From: JBBITI01 sp963735055
Lineage (GTDB): Bacteria; Chloroflexota; Dehalococcoidia; Dehalococcoidales; UBA2162
Length of the DNA stretch: 64,000 nucleotides
Direction: 5' to 3'
Assembly: GCA_963735055.1 (NCBI GenBank)
Contig: CAVTJN010000004.1
Span: 248,001-312,000 of the forward strand
The position numbers and the translations under genes are program-made. This document shows positions 25,183-34,324 of the stretch, piece after piece (position 1 is the stretch's first letter; the number at the start of each line of letters is the position of its first letter). The notes under the pieces are model-generated. The model was not told the origin of the DNA. It was given only the letters and a program-made list of their open reading frames with translations, and did no database searches.

Positions 25183-25722
25183 GTGGTTAAAACTGCCCAG
25201 TCCAAGCGTTACGCCCAGGCGGTGATCCAGATTGCCCGGCAGGATGGTGCGACTGACGCGTGGCTTGCCGATTTGCAGGCCCTGTCCCAGTTGCAGCATA
25301 GTGATCCGTTCGTGAAAGCGCTGGAGACGCCGAGGCTCAGCCTCGTGGACAAGTCCAGGGTGCTGGCCGAACGATATCCAACACTGAGTCCTCGGGCGGT
25401 TAACCTGGTGAGTCTGCTCATCGAGAAACGCCGGGTCGCGTTGTTGCCCGGGATTTTCGAGGAGTATAGGCGGTTGCTTGATGCTGACCGTGGTATTCAA
25501 AGAGCGACAGTGGTGACGGCCGTGGCTCTCACGGAGGAAGACACGCGTCATCTGGAAGCACGGCTGTCTGACATTACCGGGAAGAGGACGGTGGTCACGG
25601 CGACGGTTGACCCGGCCGTGATCGGTGGCGTGGTGGCCCGCTTTGAAGGCAGACTGCTTGACGGCAGTACCCGAAGCAGGTTGGATGCGCTGAAGCAGGA
25701 GATCGCGCACACGCCCAGATAG
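25183..25722 (+). CDS. atpH: ATP synthase F1 subunit delta
   Basis: 179 residues from a GTG start. AQSKRYAQAVIQIARQDG opens the helical N-terminal domain, and the C-terminal conserved DPAVIGGVVARFEGRLLDGSTRSRLDALK is diagnostic. It joins the peripheral stalk to the top of F1. It is followed by an unusually long 132-bp gap before atpA that contains no gene. Confidence 0.95.
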   Translation: MVKTAQSKRYAQAVIQIARQDGATDAWLADLQALSQLQHSDPFVKALETPRLSLVDKSRVLAERYPTLSPRAVNLVSLLIEKRRVALLPGIFEEYRRLLDADRGIQRATVVTAVALTEEDTRHLEARLSDITGKRTVVTATVDPAVIGGVVARFEGRLLDGSTRSRLDALKQEIAHTPR

Positions 25723-25854
25723 GGGTATCCGAATCTGGACTACCAATATTGGGGCGGGCGGTAGTGCCGGCTCATTTATAGGAAGAACGAAATCTCCAAC
25801 GAAGACTCCCGTCACCTTCGGTTGAGGGCGGACTGAGGGAGTGAGGTAGACAAG

Positions 25855-27367
25855 ATGACAACACGCGGACAGGACATAGTCTCAGTTATCCGGCAGCAGA
25901 TTGAGCAATTCGGCAAAGGGGCTACCACCATGGTGGACGTGGGCACCGTCGTGGAGATCGGCGACGGGATTGCCCGGATTCATGGGCTGGCTCAGGCCAA
26001 GTACAATGAACTTCTCCAGTTCCCTCACGACGTTATCGGCATTGCGATGAACCTCGAAGAAGATAACGTGTCGGCGATAATCGTGGGAAACTACGCGCTG
26101 ATCAAGGAAGGAGATGAAGTCCGTTGCACGGGGCGTATTGCCGAGGTGCCGGTGGGTGAGTCTCTGATCGGGAGGGTTGTCGATCCTTTGGGCCGGCCGC
26201 TCGATGGAAAGGGTCCCCTGAAGGCCGACAAGGTTAGACCTATCGAGCGCGTGGCTCCGAATGTGGCTACTCGCGATAAGGTGAACAGCCCCGTGCAAAC
26301 CGGGATTAAGGCCGTGGACAGCCTGATACCGATTGGCCGGGGGCAGCGCGAACTCATCATCGGCGACCGGTCGACCGGGAAGACCACCCTAACGCTCGAC
26401 ACCATTATCAACCAGAAGGGCGGGAACCTTGTCTGCATTTATGTCGCCATCGGGCAAAAAGCATCAAAGGTGGCCCGCGTGGTGGCCACTTTAGAAGAGC
26501 ACGGGGCAATGGCGCACACGGTAGTGGTCGCGGCCAACGCGGCTGATTCGGTGGCTCTTCAGTACCTGGCGCCCTATGCAGGATGCGCTATCGGCGAAGA
26601 GATCATGGAGCAGGGGAAAGACGCCCTGGTAATCTATGACGACCTTTCCAAGCATGCCTGGTCCTACCGTCAACTTTCACTTCTGTTGAGACGCCCGCCT
26701 GGGCGTGAAGCCTATCCCGGCGACGTGTTCTATCTTCACAGCCGTTTGCTGGAGAGGGCCGCCAAGCTGTCGAAGGATCTGGGGGGCGGTTCGCTCACCG
26801 CCTTGCCCATCATCGAGACTCAGGCGGGAGATGTCTCGGCGTATGTACCAACAAACGTGATATCGATCACGGACGGCCAGATCTACGTTGAAGCGGACTT
26901 GTTCAACGCCGGCCAGCGTCCGGCCCTTAACGTTGGTCTGTCGGTCTCGCGCGTGGGCAGCAGCGCTCAAACCCGGGCGATGCGCCAGGTCGCCGGTCGG
27001 CTGCGGCTGGAACTTGCTCAGTACCGCGAGTTGGCTGCCTTCGCGCAGTTCGGTACGGCTGAACTTGACGCCTCGACGCGGGCCCAGTTGGAACGGGGCC
27101 GGCGCATTACCGAGATCATGAAGCAGAACCAGTACACGCCGATGCCGGTTGAGGAACAGGTGCTCATAATATACGTCGCTGTCAACGGCTACCTTGACGA
27201 TGTCGCTGTCGAGAAGACCGCCGCTTTCGAGACCGAGTTTCTCAAATTTGTCGGCACCAACTATCCGGAGTTGAGCCAGTGGATTGCGCAGGACCAAAGA
27301 GCTGGGCAAGGATGCTGAGGAAAAGCTGAAGGCCGCTGTCCAGCAGTTCAAAGGTATCTTCAAATAA
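25855..27367 (+). CDS. atpA: ATP synthase F1 subunit alpha (frameshift near the 3' end)
   Basis: The P-loop is GDRSTGKTTLTLDT. VGSSAQTRAMRQVAGRLRLELAQYRELAAFAQFG is the conserved C-terminal core. In the given sequence the frame runs into a stop at 27318 after DQRAGQGC. Removing one C at 27294-27295 restores KELGKDAEEKLKAAVQQFKGIFK, ending at TAA 27365-27367, for exactly 503 residues, the normal length. The defect is most likely a base-calling indel. RBS GTGAGGT precedes ATG 25855. Confidence 0.93.
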
Positions 27368-27387
27368 CAGGGAGATAGGCTTGTACT

Positions 27388-28252
27388 TTGGCTAATATTC
27401 GTCTGGTTCGCCGGCGCATTCGAGGCGTGCAGAGCATCGCCAAGATTACCGCGCGCTATGGAGATGATTGCGACCTCCAAAATGCGAAAGGCACAGGAGC
27501 GCGGACTCGCCGGAAGGCCCTACGCTGAGAAGATCAAGCAGGTGATCGCGGATCTGGCCGCAATCCAGGGGGACCGGCCATTGCACCCGCTGTTGCAGTG
27601 CCGGCCGGCGTCGAGGATTGCCATCGTTCATATCACGCCTGATCGTGGCCTGTGCGGTGGTCTTAATGCCAACATCAACCGCAGCGCGGGTTCATTTATT
27701 GTTCAGCAGAAGGTGCCGGTGGCGGTGACATGTGTCGGGCGTAAAGGGCTGGATTTCATGCGGCGGCACGAGCGTGATGTGCGGGCTGAATTCACCTGGT
27801 TGGGAGACCAACCGGGTCTGCTGGATACTCTTCCCGTATCCCGGATAGTTATTGATGATTATACGAATGGCTTGATTGATGGCGCTTATCTGTCATATAC
27901 CCAGTTCGTGAGCACTTTGATCCAGCGTCCGGTGATGCAACAAGTGCTTCCGATCGAGCCGGCGGTGATACCGCGCGCCGAAAACGTCGAGTATATTTAT
28001 GAGCCTGATGCCCCCGGGGTTCTCGCCGGGCTTCTGCCCCGGTATGTGGAGATGCAGATTTACCACGCGATCCTTGAGTCGATTGCCAGCGAGCAATCAG
28101 CCCGTATGGTAGCCATGCGGAACGCCACCGACAACGCCCGGGACCTGGTGGACGATCTAACGTTGGTCTACAACAAGGCCCGACAGGAAGCCATCACCAA
28201 GGAACTGCTCGACATTACGGGCGGCGTCGCCGCCATGTCGGCGGGAGGCTAG
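27388..28252 (+). CDS. atpG: ATP synthase F1 subunit gamma (frameshift near the 5' end)
   Basis: TTG 27388 with GGGAGATAGG upstream starts ANIRLVRRRIRGVQSIAKIT, the normal N-terminus. One extra base in the GCGCGC run at 27451-27456 then breaks the frame. From 27458 the other frame continues MEMIATSKMRKAQERG as expected. C-terminal SEQSARMVAMRNATDNARDLVDDLTLVYNKARQEAITKELLDI is intact. Corrected length is about 287 residues. It forms the rotating central shaft. Confidence 0.92.
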
Positions 28253-28295
28253 CAGTCAGTTGCGAGTGGGCTGGGGAGATTCTGAGAGGTGAAAT

Positions 28296-29690
28296 ATGGC
28301 CAAAGGTAGAGTGGTGCAGGTGATTGGGACGGTGGTGGACATCGAATTTCCACCGGATCAACTGCCAGTCCTTTTCAACGCAATCGAGATCAATAATGAA
28401 GGCACGCGGATGCTTCTGGAGGCTCAGGCGCACGTTGGCAACAACTGGGTGCGATGCCTCTCATTTGCCCCGACCGAGGGTCTGAAGCGCGGTGCTGAGG
28501 CGATCGATACCGGCGCTCCGTTGAGCGTGCCGGTGGGCCGGGGGGCGCTTGGACGTTTGTTCGACGTGACCGGAACGCCCCTTGATAACCTGGGTCCAGT
28601 CAAGGCTGATCAGAAATGGCCGATCCACCGGGCCCCGCCTACTATCGAAGAGCAGGCGACCAGTACGGAAATCCTGGAAACCGGGCTTAAAGTGATTGAC
28701 CTGGTCGCGCCCTTCACCAAAGGCGGCAAGGTGGGCGCCTATGGTGGCGCAGGAGTAGGCAAGACGGTCATCATCCAGGAGTTGATCCGCAATATCGCAA
28801 CCGAACATGGTGGTTTCTCCGTTTTTGCCGGTATCGGCGAACGGTCGCGCGAAGGGAACGACCTGTGGACCGAAATGAAAGAATCCGGTGTTATTGATAA
28901 GACGGTTCTGGTTTTCGGCCAGATGAATGAGCCGCCGGCGGTACGGTTCCGCATCGGGTTCACCGGCCTTACCATGGCGGAGTACTTCCGTGACGTTGAA
29001 GGTCAGGACGTTCTGCTTTTCATCGACAATATCTACCGATACACGCTGGCAGGTATGGAGGTCTCGGGGCTCCTGGGCCGTATGCCATCGGCTGTGGGCT
29101 ACCAGCCTACTCTCGCGACCGAGGTCGGTGAGTTGGAAGAGCGGATTACGTCAACCAAGAAGGGTTCGATAACTTCTTTCCAGGCGGTCTACGTTCCGGC
29201 CGATGACTACACCGACCCCGGCGTGGCGACTACCTTCGGCCATCTTGACGCCGTCATCGCCTTGGAGCGGTCGATCGCTGAACAGGGTCTCTACCCTGCC
29301 GTCGATCCCCTGGCCTCCACGTCCCGTATTCTGACTCGTGAGGTGGTCGGCGAGGAGCACCACACGGTCGCCCGTGAAGTCCAGCGGGTGCTGCAGCGAT
29401 ACAAGGACTTGCAGGACGTGATCGCCATCCTCGGCATCGAGGAACTCAGCGACGAGGACAAGCTCACGGTGGCCCGGGCGAGACGGATCCAGCGGTTCCT
29501 GTCGCAGCCGATGTTTGTATCTGAAGTGTTTACCGGCCGCCCAGGAGTCTATGTCCCGATAGCCGAGACGGTCCGGGGATTCAAGGAGATCCTGGAGGGC
29601 AAGCATGATGCCGTCCCCGAGCAGGCGTTCTTCATGGCCGGTACCATCGATGAAGTTGTAGAGCGCTCCAAAAGTACGGGAGGTTCCTAG
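28296..29690 (+). CDS. atpD: ATP synthase F1 subunit beta
   Basis: 464 residues. The catalytic P-loop is GGAGVGKTVIIQELI. AGIGERSREGNDLWTEMKESGV includes the catalytic Glu, and DVLLFIDNIYRYTLAGMEVSGLLGRMPSAVGYQPTLATEVG is diagnostic. It carries the catalytic nucleotide sites. An RBS (GAGAGGT) precedes the ATG, and the stop is immediately followed by the atpC ATG. Confidence 0.98.
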   Translation: MAKGRVVQVIGTVVDIEFPPDQLPVLFNAIEINNEGTRMLLEAQAHVGNNWVRCLSFAPTEGLKRGAEAIDTGAPLSVPVGRGALGRLFDVTGTPLDNLGPVKADQKWPIHRAPPTIEEQATSTEILETGLKVIDLVAPFTKGGKVGAYGGAGVGKTVIIQELIRNIATEHGGFSVFAGIGERSREGNDLWTEMKESGVIDKTVLVFGQMNEPPAVRFRIGFTGLTMAEYFRDVEGQDVLLFIDNIYRYTLAGMEVSGLLGRMPSAVGYQPTLATEVGELEERITSTKKGSITSFQAVYVPADDYTDPGVATTFGHLDAVIALERSIAEQGLYPAVDPLASTSRILTREVVGEEHHTVAREVQRVLQRYKDLQDVIAILGIEELSDEDKLTVARARRIQRFLSQPMFVSEVFTGRPGVYVPIAETVRGFKEILEGKHDAVPEQAFFMAGTIDEVVERSKSTGGS

Positions 29691-30113
29691 ATGTCGCCGG
29701 TGAGAGTCGATATCGTGACTGCGGAGCGGGTGGTCTACTCCGAGGATGTCGATATCGTGGTTGCCCCCGGCTCTCTTGGCCAGCTCGGCATCCTGCCTCA
29801 TCACGCCCCGCTGATGACCACCCTGCAGCCGGGCGAATTGCTTACGAGGAAGGGCGGTGAAGAATACTCGCTGGCTATCTCCGGGGGGTTTCTGGAAGTG
29901 AGGCCAGACCGCGTCATCGTACTTGCGGATTCGGCGGAGCGCGCCGACGAGATTGACCTGGCCAGGGCGGAGACGGCTAAAGAACGCGCCCGGCAGCGCC
30001 TCAGTCACCCCACCCTTGGCGTCGACATGGCCCGCGCCGAAGGATCACTGCAGCGCGCCCTCACCCGCATCAAGGTCGTGGAGAAACGGCGCCGCCGTGC
30101 CAGGACACTGTAG
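29691..30113 (+). CDS. atpC: ATP synthase F1 subunit epsilon
   Basis: 140 residues. The beta-sandwich domain has VDIVVAPGSLGQLGILPHHAPLMTTLQPGEL and GGFLEVRPDRVIVLADSAE. A C-terminal two-helix domain (ARAETAKERARQRL, AEGSLQRALTRIKVVEKRRR) can inhibit ATP hydrolysis. It is the last gene of the operon, before a rho-independent terminator. Confidence 0.96.
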   Translation: MSPVRVDIVTAERVVYSEDVDIVVAPGSLGQLGILPHHAPLMTTLQPGELLTRKGGEEYSLAISGGFLEVRPDRVIVLADSAERADEIDLARAETAKERARQRLSHPTLGVDMARAEGSLQRALTRIKVVEKRRRRARTL

Positions 30114-30132
30114 GGCTCATTCTGGGTAACGA

Positions 30133-30166
30133 AAAAGAGGGGCCGAAGCCCCTCTTTTGTTTTTTC
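30133..30166 (+). terminator. Rho-independent terminator of the ATP synthase operon
   Basis: An 11-bp perfect stem (AAAAGAGGGGC / GCCCCTCTTTT) closes on a CGAA tetraloop and is followed by GTTTTTT. It sits 20 bp after the atpC stop. The A-run on the 5' side lets it work for reverse-strand transcripts as well. Confidence 0.92.
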
Positions 30167-30212
30167 GTCAATTGGACATGGGTTCGCGAGACGCCGGGCG
30201 TTGCCGTTTCAG

Positions 30213-31631
30213 CTACTTGATCGCGTACAGGTTTCCGTCGTGTGACCCAATGTAGACTACCCCGTCGGCCAGAGTCGGAGAGGCCGATATCTGGTCGCCC
30301 GTGGCAAAATCCCAAATCTTCTGGCCATCGGCGGTCCGGACCGCGTAGAGGCGGCCGTCATCACTGCCCACGAAGACCGCGCCCGCGGCAACGGCGGGAC
30401 TTGACCGGACCACCCCCTGGGTGGTAAAGGCCCAGAGTTTCTGGTGGCTCTCAAGGTCGACCGCGGTCAGGGTCTTGTCCGTTCCCATGAAGAGCGTGTT
30501 CCCCTGTACCGCTGGTGAGGAACTTACCAGACGGCCGATCTGCAGGCCCCATAAGAAACCGGACTGCCTGGGCGGGGGCGGGGCCAGCCCAAACGCCCAT
30601 ACCTGGACCCAATATGGCTTGAGTTCGTATTCCAACGGCCAGTTGCGCGCCGCCCCATTGAACACACGGAAGTCACCTTGGAAGTTGCTGACCATGACGT
30701 TACCGTCTGCCACGGCCGCGGTCCCGTAAGTGGAGTCGAACATCTTAAAGCGCAAACGCGGTCTGCCCGTTCTGGCATTCAGAACGAACACGTACTCCGT
30801 GCCGGAGGGGATGTATACGAGTCCGTTCGCCACTACCGGGGATGACTGTACGGGCCCCCTGGCGTTGAACTTCCACACCCTGGTGCCGCGGACCGCATCC
30901 ACGGCGTACACCGAGTAGTCATCGGCGCCGAAAATCACCATTCCATTGGCCACTGCCGGCGACGACACGATGGGGTAGACCGTACGGAATTTCCACAGTT
31001 GCTTGCCTGTATTGGCGTCAAGGGCGTACATGAACCCGTCGTTGGAACCGACAAAGACCCTGCCCCCGACCACCGCAGGAGATGACTCGACCCGGCTCCC
31101 TGTCTGGAATGCCCAGCGCTGTTTGCCGGTCGCGGCGTCGACCGCATATAGATGTCCGTCTCTGGAACCGAAATAGACAGTCCCGTTTGCCACAGCCGCC
31201 GACGAGTGAATCGCTTCCCCGGTGGCGAACGACCATTTCAGCGTTCCGGCGGGTAAGATGTCATTGTTTCCAGTGGTTCCCGTGTTGGAGGTATCATGCC
31301 GGAACATCGACCAGTCGCCGGGCGCAGAGTTCGAGGTTACCGTCTTGGGGACCGGCGCCAGAATGTCCGTGTAGTTGAAAAGAAGGGGGACGATGATGCT
31401 GACCAGCAGGGCGGCCGCGGCCACTCCGACGGCCAGCCGTACAGCATTGCGGCGTCGCCGCAGTTGAAACTCGATTTTGCGGATAATCTCCGGGAGTTCC
31501 CTGCCCGCCACCGGAGTCCGGCCCCCCAGCGCCGCCCCCCAGCAGTACTGGCAGTATTTCCGGTCGGCCGGGTTGGCCTTGTGGCAAACCGGGCATACCA
31601 GCCAGTATTCGTTTTGCGGAGGTGAACTCAT
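30213..31631 (-). CDS. Zinc-ribbon, membrane-anchored PQQ-type beta-propeller protein
   Basis: 472 residues. An N-terminal zinc ribbon (CPVCHKANPADRKYCQYCWG, residues about 13-32) is followed by a basic stretch, one membrane helix (LAVGVAAAALLVSIIVPLLF) and then a propeller. The propeller repeats GTVYFGSRDGHLYAVDAATGKQRWAFQTG, with the blade motif [AG]-x-[VL]-[FY]-x-GS-x-DG-x-[LM]-YA-[VL] about seven times. The cytoplasmic ribbon and outside propeller imply a surface scaffold or sensor. PQQ-binding and dehydrogenase residues are not evident, so a BamB/YncE-like role is more likely than an enzyme. Confidence 0.82.
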   Translation of the reverse strand: MSSPPQNEYWLVCPVCHKANPADRKYCQYCWGAALGGRTPVAGRELPEIIRKIEFQLRRRRNAVRLAVGVAAAALLVSIIVPLLFNYTDILAPVPKTVTSNSAPGDWSMFRHDTSNTGTTGNNDILPAGTLKWSFATGEAIHSSAAVANGTVYFGSRDGHLYAVDAATGKQRWAFQTGSRVESSPAVVGGRVFVGSNDGFMYALDANTGKQLWKFRTVYPIVSSPAVANGMVIFGADDYSVYAVDAVRGTRVWKFNARGPVQSSPVVANGLVYIPSGTEYVFVLNARTGRPRLRFKMFDSTYGTAAVADGNVMVSNFQGDFRVFNGAARNWPLEYELKPYWVQVWAFGLAPPPPRQSGFLWGLQIGRLVSSSPAVQGNTLFMGTDKTLTAVDLESHQKLWAFTTQGVVRSSPAVAAGAVFVGSDDGRLYAVRTADGQKIWDFATGDQISASPTLADGVVYIGSHDGNLYAIK

Positions 31632-31812
31632 CGTCGATCTCCCATGGGAGCGGAAAAAGCCTTTCCGCAGAGCTTCAGGTCCCGGCGCTCACCTCCGCAG
31701 GCAGACATGAACAATCGGGCTCTGTCCGTCTTTTCGAGGAAGGCAAGCGCTGAACCAACTCCGGTAGTTGACTTGAAAACGTTGGCCCCTGGCGGAGCTG
31801 CAACGGCCGAGG

Positions 31813-32040
31813 CTAGATGATCTCCAGCGTGGCTCTCGTCCCGGCCTTGGCAGCCTTTACTCGAATCAGGGTGCGCATCGCCTCGGCTATTCGCCCCTGC
31901 TTACCAATGACCCTGCCCTTATCGTCGTCGGCAACTTTCAGCTTTAAAGTTGTACCTTGCTCAGTCTGTTCCTCGGTGACCTCAACCTGATCCGGCGCGT
32001 TCACAATGGCCTTGGCGATGAACTCGACTAGTTCCTTCAT
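31813..32040 (-). CDS. khpA: KH-domain RNA-binding protein KhpA
   Basis: 75 residues forming one KH domain: LVEFIAKAIVNAPDQVEVTEEQTEQGTTLKLKVADDDKGRVIGKQGRIAEAMRTLIRVKAAKAGTRATLEI. The GxxG loop is GKQG. In other bacteria KhpA pairs with KhpB and binds many RNAs. The ATG overlaps the rpsP stop by 4 bp, the common rpsP-khpA order. Confidence 0.93.
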   Translation of the reverse strand: MKELVEFIAKAIVNAPDQVEVTEEQTEQGTTLKLKVADDDKGRVIGKQGRIAEAMRTLIRVKAAKAGTRATLEII

Positions 32041-32309
32041 GCTTTTTCCTCGCTTGTCTTGGACTTATCTGGAGTGACCCCAGCCTTGGCCAACAGTCTG
32101 GCCACCGCGGCCGTGGGCTGCGCTCCGTGACTAAGCCACAGTGAAGCCTTGGCATTGTCGAGAGCCACGGTCTCCGGATTGGTCATGGGGTTGTAATGTC
32201 CGAGGATTTCAAGAAAAGCGCCATCGCGGGGTGCCCGAGAATCAACAGCAACGATTCGGTAGCTGGGCTGGTTTTTGCCTCCGGTTCTTCTTAATCTTAG
32301 TTTAACCAT
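32037..32309 (-). CDS. rpsP: 30S ribosomal protein S16
   Basis: About 90 residues: MVKLRLRRTGGKNQPSYRIVAVDSRAPRDGAFLEILGHYNP, then a variable tail with GVTPDKSKTSEEKA. ATG 32307-32309 matches the family start. Upstream in-frame codons extend into the divergent endonuclease V promoter and are rejected; no strong Shine-Dalgarno is visible. It translates into khpA. Confidence 0.95.
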   Translation of the reverse strand: MVKLRLRRTGGKNQPSYRIVAVDSRAPRDGAFLEILGHYNPMTNPETVALDNAKASLWLSHGAQPTAAVARLLAKAGVTPDKSKTSEEKA

Positions 32310-32380
32310 ATTGCGTACCATTATGCGGTATTGGTGAGCGTATGTCAAGGAGAACTCCTTGGGTTTGAGAACTACTCGGG

Positions 32381-32409
32381 TTGTCATCAAAGATCTCACT
32401 CGCTATAAT
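32381..32409 (+). promoter_or_regulatory. Promoter of endonuclease V, likely leaderless
   Basis: TTGTCA (32381-32386), exactly 17 bp, then perfect TATAAT (32404-32409). The GTG start at 32416 follows after six bases, so the transcript should begin at the start codon or within a base of it. It overlaps the 5' region of the divergent rpsP gene. Confidence 0.72.
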
Positions 32410-32415
32410 CGGAGT

Positions 32416-33096
32416 GTGAAGGCAAAGCAGCTTCACGGTTGGCACGTAGCCAGCAGCGAGGCACGGCAGATACAGGATCGCCTGCGTGGCGAGGTCATCA
32501 GAGAGGCCGACGCGGCGGAGCCGCGCCTTGTTGCCGGAGTGGACATTTCGGTGAAGCCGGGCGGTTTCGCGCGCGCCGCCGTGGCAGTATTGAGCTTTCC
32601 CGGATTGATGCTGGTCGAGGCGAAGGTGGCCGAGGGCCGACCTGAATTCCCCTATGTGCCGGGCCTCCTTAGTTTTCGCGAGGCTCCCCTGGTCCTGGCG
32701 GCGTGCGAGCAACTTGAAGTGGTCCCGGACCTCATGCTGGTGGATGGGCAGGGCATCGCCCACCCGCGGCGGTTCGGCCTGGCTTCCCACCTGGGCCTCC
32801 TCCTGGACATCCCCAGCATTGGCTGTGCCAAATCGAGGCTGTGCGGCGAATATGGAATTCCATCCCGGGACGCCGGCAGCTCCGCCGAGCTTAAGGACAA
32901 CGGTGACATCATCGGGGTGGTCCTGCGGAGCAAGACTGCCGCCCGACCGCTGTTTGTCTCGATCGGGTACAGGATCGATTTGGCTATGGCAGTCAGGCGC
33001 GTCCTGGCGTGTTGTCGGGGCTATCGCCTGCCGGAGCCGACGCGGCTGGCGCATCTGGTCGCGGGCGGCAGTCTGCCTGAGCCAGTGGTTGCCTGA
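32416..33096 (+). CDS. nfi: Endonuclease V
   Basis: About 226 residues from GTG 32416 (VKAKQLHGWHVASSEARQIQDRLRGEV). Motifs are VAGVDIS (catalytic Asp), the Tyr-containing FPYVPGLLSFREAP, LMLVDGQGIAHPRRFGLASHLG (catalytic Asp) and IGCAKSRL. It cuts near deoxyinosine in DNA deamination repair. GTG is preferred over the ATG-like start 19 codons upstream because a consensus promoter ends just before it. The remaining bases before prfB are short and empty. Confidence 0.92.
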   Translation: MKAKQLHGWHVASSEARQIQDRLRGEVIREADAAEPRLVAGVDISVKPGGFARAAVAVLSFPGLMLVEAKVAEGRPEFPYVPGLLSFREAPLVLAACEQLEVVPDLMLVDGQGIAHPRRFGLASHLGLLLDIPSIGCAKSRLCGEYGIPSRDAGSSAELKDNGDIIGVVLRSKTAARPLFVSIGYRIDLAMAVRRVLACCRGYRLPEPTRLAHLVAGGSLPEPVVA

Positions 33097-33228
33097 ACCA
33101 GCTGCCGGCAGCGGAGCGACGGATGACGCCATCGCTGGGACATTCGGCTGGAGCGCCGTCAAGAATCCTCCTCCCTGGGGGGACGGGTGACAACCTTGGG
33201 TTTCCCGAGGCATATGGAGGTATCGGGT

Positions 33229-34324
33229 TTGGAAACTGACGAGAGACTTCACGACCTGCGGCAGAGGATATCGCTCGCCTTGGAGCGTCTTTGACGTTTT
33301 GAACAAAGAGAAAGAGATTATTGAGCTGGAAAGACGCTCGTCCGCGCCCGACTTCTGGGGCGATACTGGCACTGCCAAGCGAGTCATGCGGGATCTGGCC
33401 GACAAGAAGAGGCTGGTTACCCGGTGGCGTGAGATCGAGCAACGGCTGAATGACGGCGCTGACCTGGCGGCGCTGGCGCTCGAAGATGAATCGCTCCGGG
33501 CGGACGTTGAGTCGGAGTTCGATAAGGTGGCTGCCCGTCTTGACGAGATGGAGTTGGAGGCCGCCCTCGGCGGGGAATTTGACGCTCGGAATGCGTTGCT
33601 GAGCCTTCATGCGGGGGCCGGCGGCACCGAATCGCAAGACTGGGTTCAAATGCTCATGCGAATGTACCTGCGCTGGGCCGAAGGAAGAGGATACAAGGCG
33701 GAGATTCTGGAGTCCACTCCGGGCGAAGAAGCGGGAATCAAGACGGTTACCCTTGGTATCAGCGGTGATTATGCCTACGGCTACCTCAAGTCCGAACACG
33801 GAGTCCACCGGTTGGTGCGTCTATCCCCGTTTGACGCTGATCATGCGCGTCACACGTCGTTCGCTCTGGTCGAAGTGATGCCCGAAGCCGAACCGGACGT
33901 CGATATCAAGATCGGACCGGAAGATCTGAGGATTGACTTCTACCGGTCCAGTGGCGCCGGGGGACAGAATGTTCAGAAGACAAGCACTGCGGTCCGGTTG
34001 ACCCATCTGCCGTCCGGTCTCGTGGTCACCTGTCAAAGTGAACGTTCGCAGCATCAGAACAAGGAAATCGCGATGAGGATTCTTCAGTCCCGTCTGCTGG
34101 AAGCAGAGTTGGTCAAGAAGGCTGAGGAAAGGGCCAAGATCAAGGGCAAGCGAATCAACGCCGGATGGGGAAACCAGATCCGGAGCTATGTCCTGCATCC
34201 CTACAAGTTGGTCAAGGACCACCGGACGGACCATCAGACGGGCAACACCGATGCCGTACTGTCCGGCGCCATCGACGACTTCATCAGGGCCTTTCTTAGA
34301 AGTAGCGTGGGAGAGGATTTGTGA
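33229..34324 (+). CDS. prfB: Peptide chain release factor 2 with programmed +1 frameshift
   Basis: TTG 33229-33231 after GGAGG starts METDERLHDLRQRISLALERL, which ends at an in-frame UGA at 33292-33294. Decoding continues one base on as DVLNKEKEIIELERRSSAPDFWGD. The GGQ loop is SSGAGGQNVQKT and the stop-recognition region is HAGAGGTESQDWVQML. Corrected length is about 364 residues. It releases peptides at UGA and UAA and regulates itself through the frameshift. It is followed by an overlapping peptidase gene (TGATG). Confidence 0.97.
33282..33295 (+). promoter_or_regulatory. Programmed frameshift site of prfB
   Basis: An internal Shine-Dalgarno (GGAG at 33282-33285) lies three bases before the slippery CTT at 33289-33291, which is followed by TGA C. 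This is the canonical CUU UGA C arrangement. Low RF2 lets the ribosome slip +1 at CUU; high RF2 terminates at UGA. Confidence 0.95.

Noticed and set aside
33292..33294. UGA in prfB as another Sec codon or sequencing error
   Set aside because: It is the well-known CUU UGA C autoregulatory frameshift site, and the continuing frame is +1, not in-frame.
32302..33405. Long reverse frame opposite endonuclease V and prfB
   Set aside because: It overlaps two recognised genes on the other strand and carries no recognisable domain.
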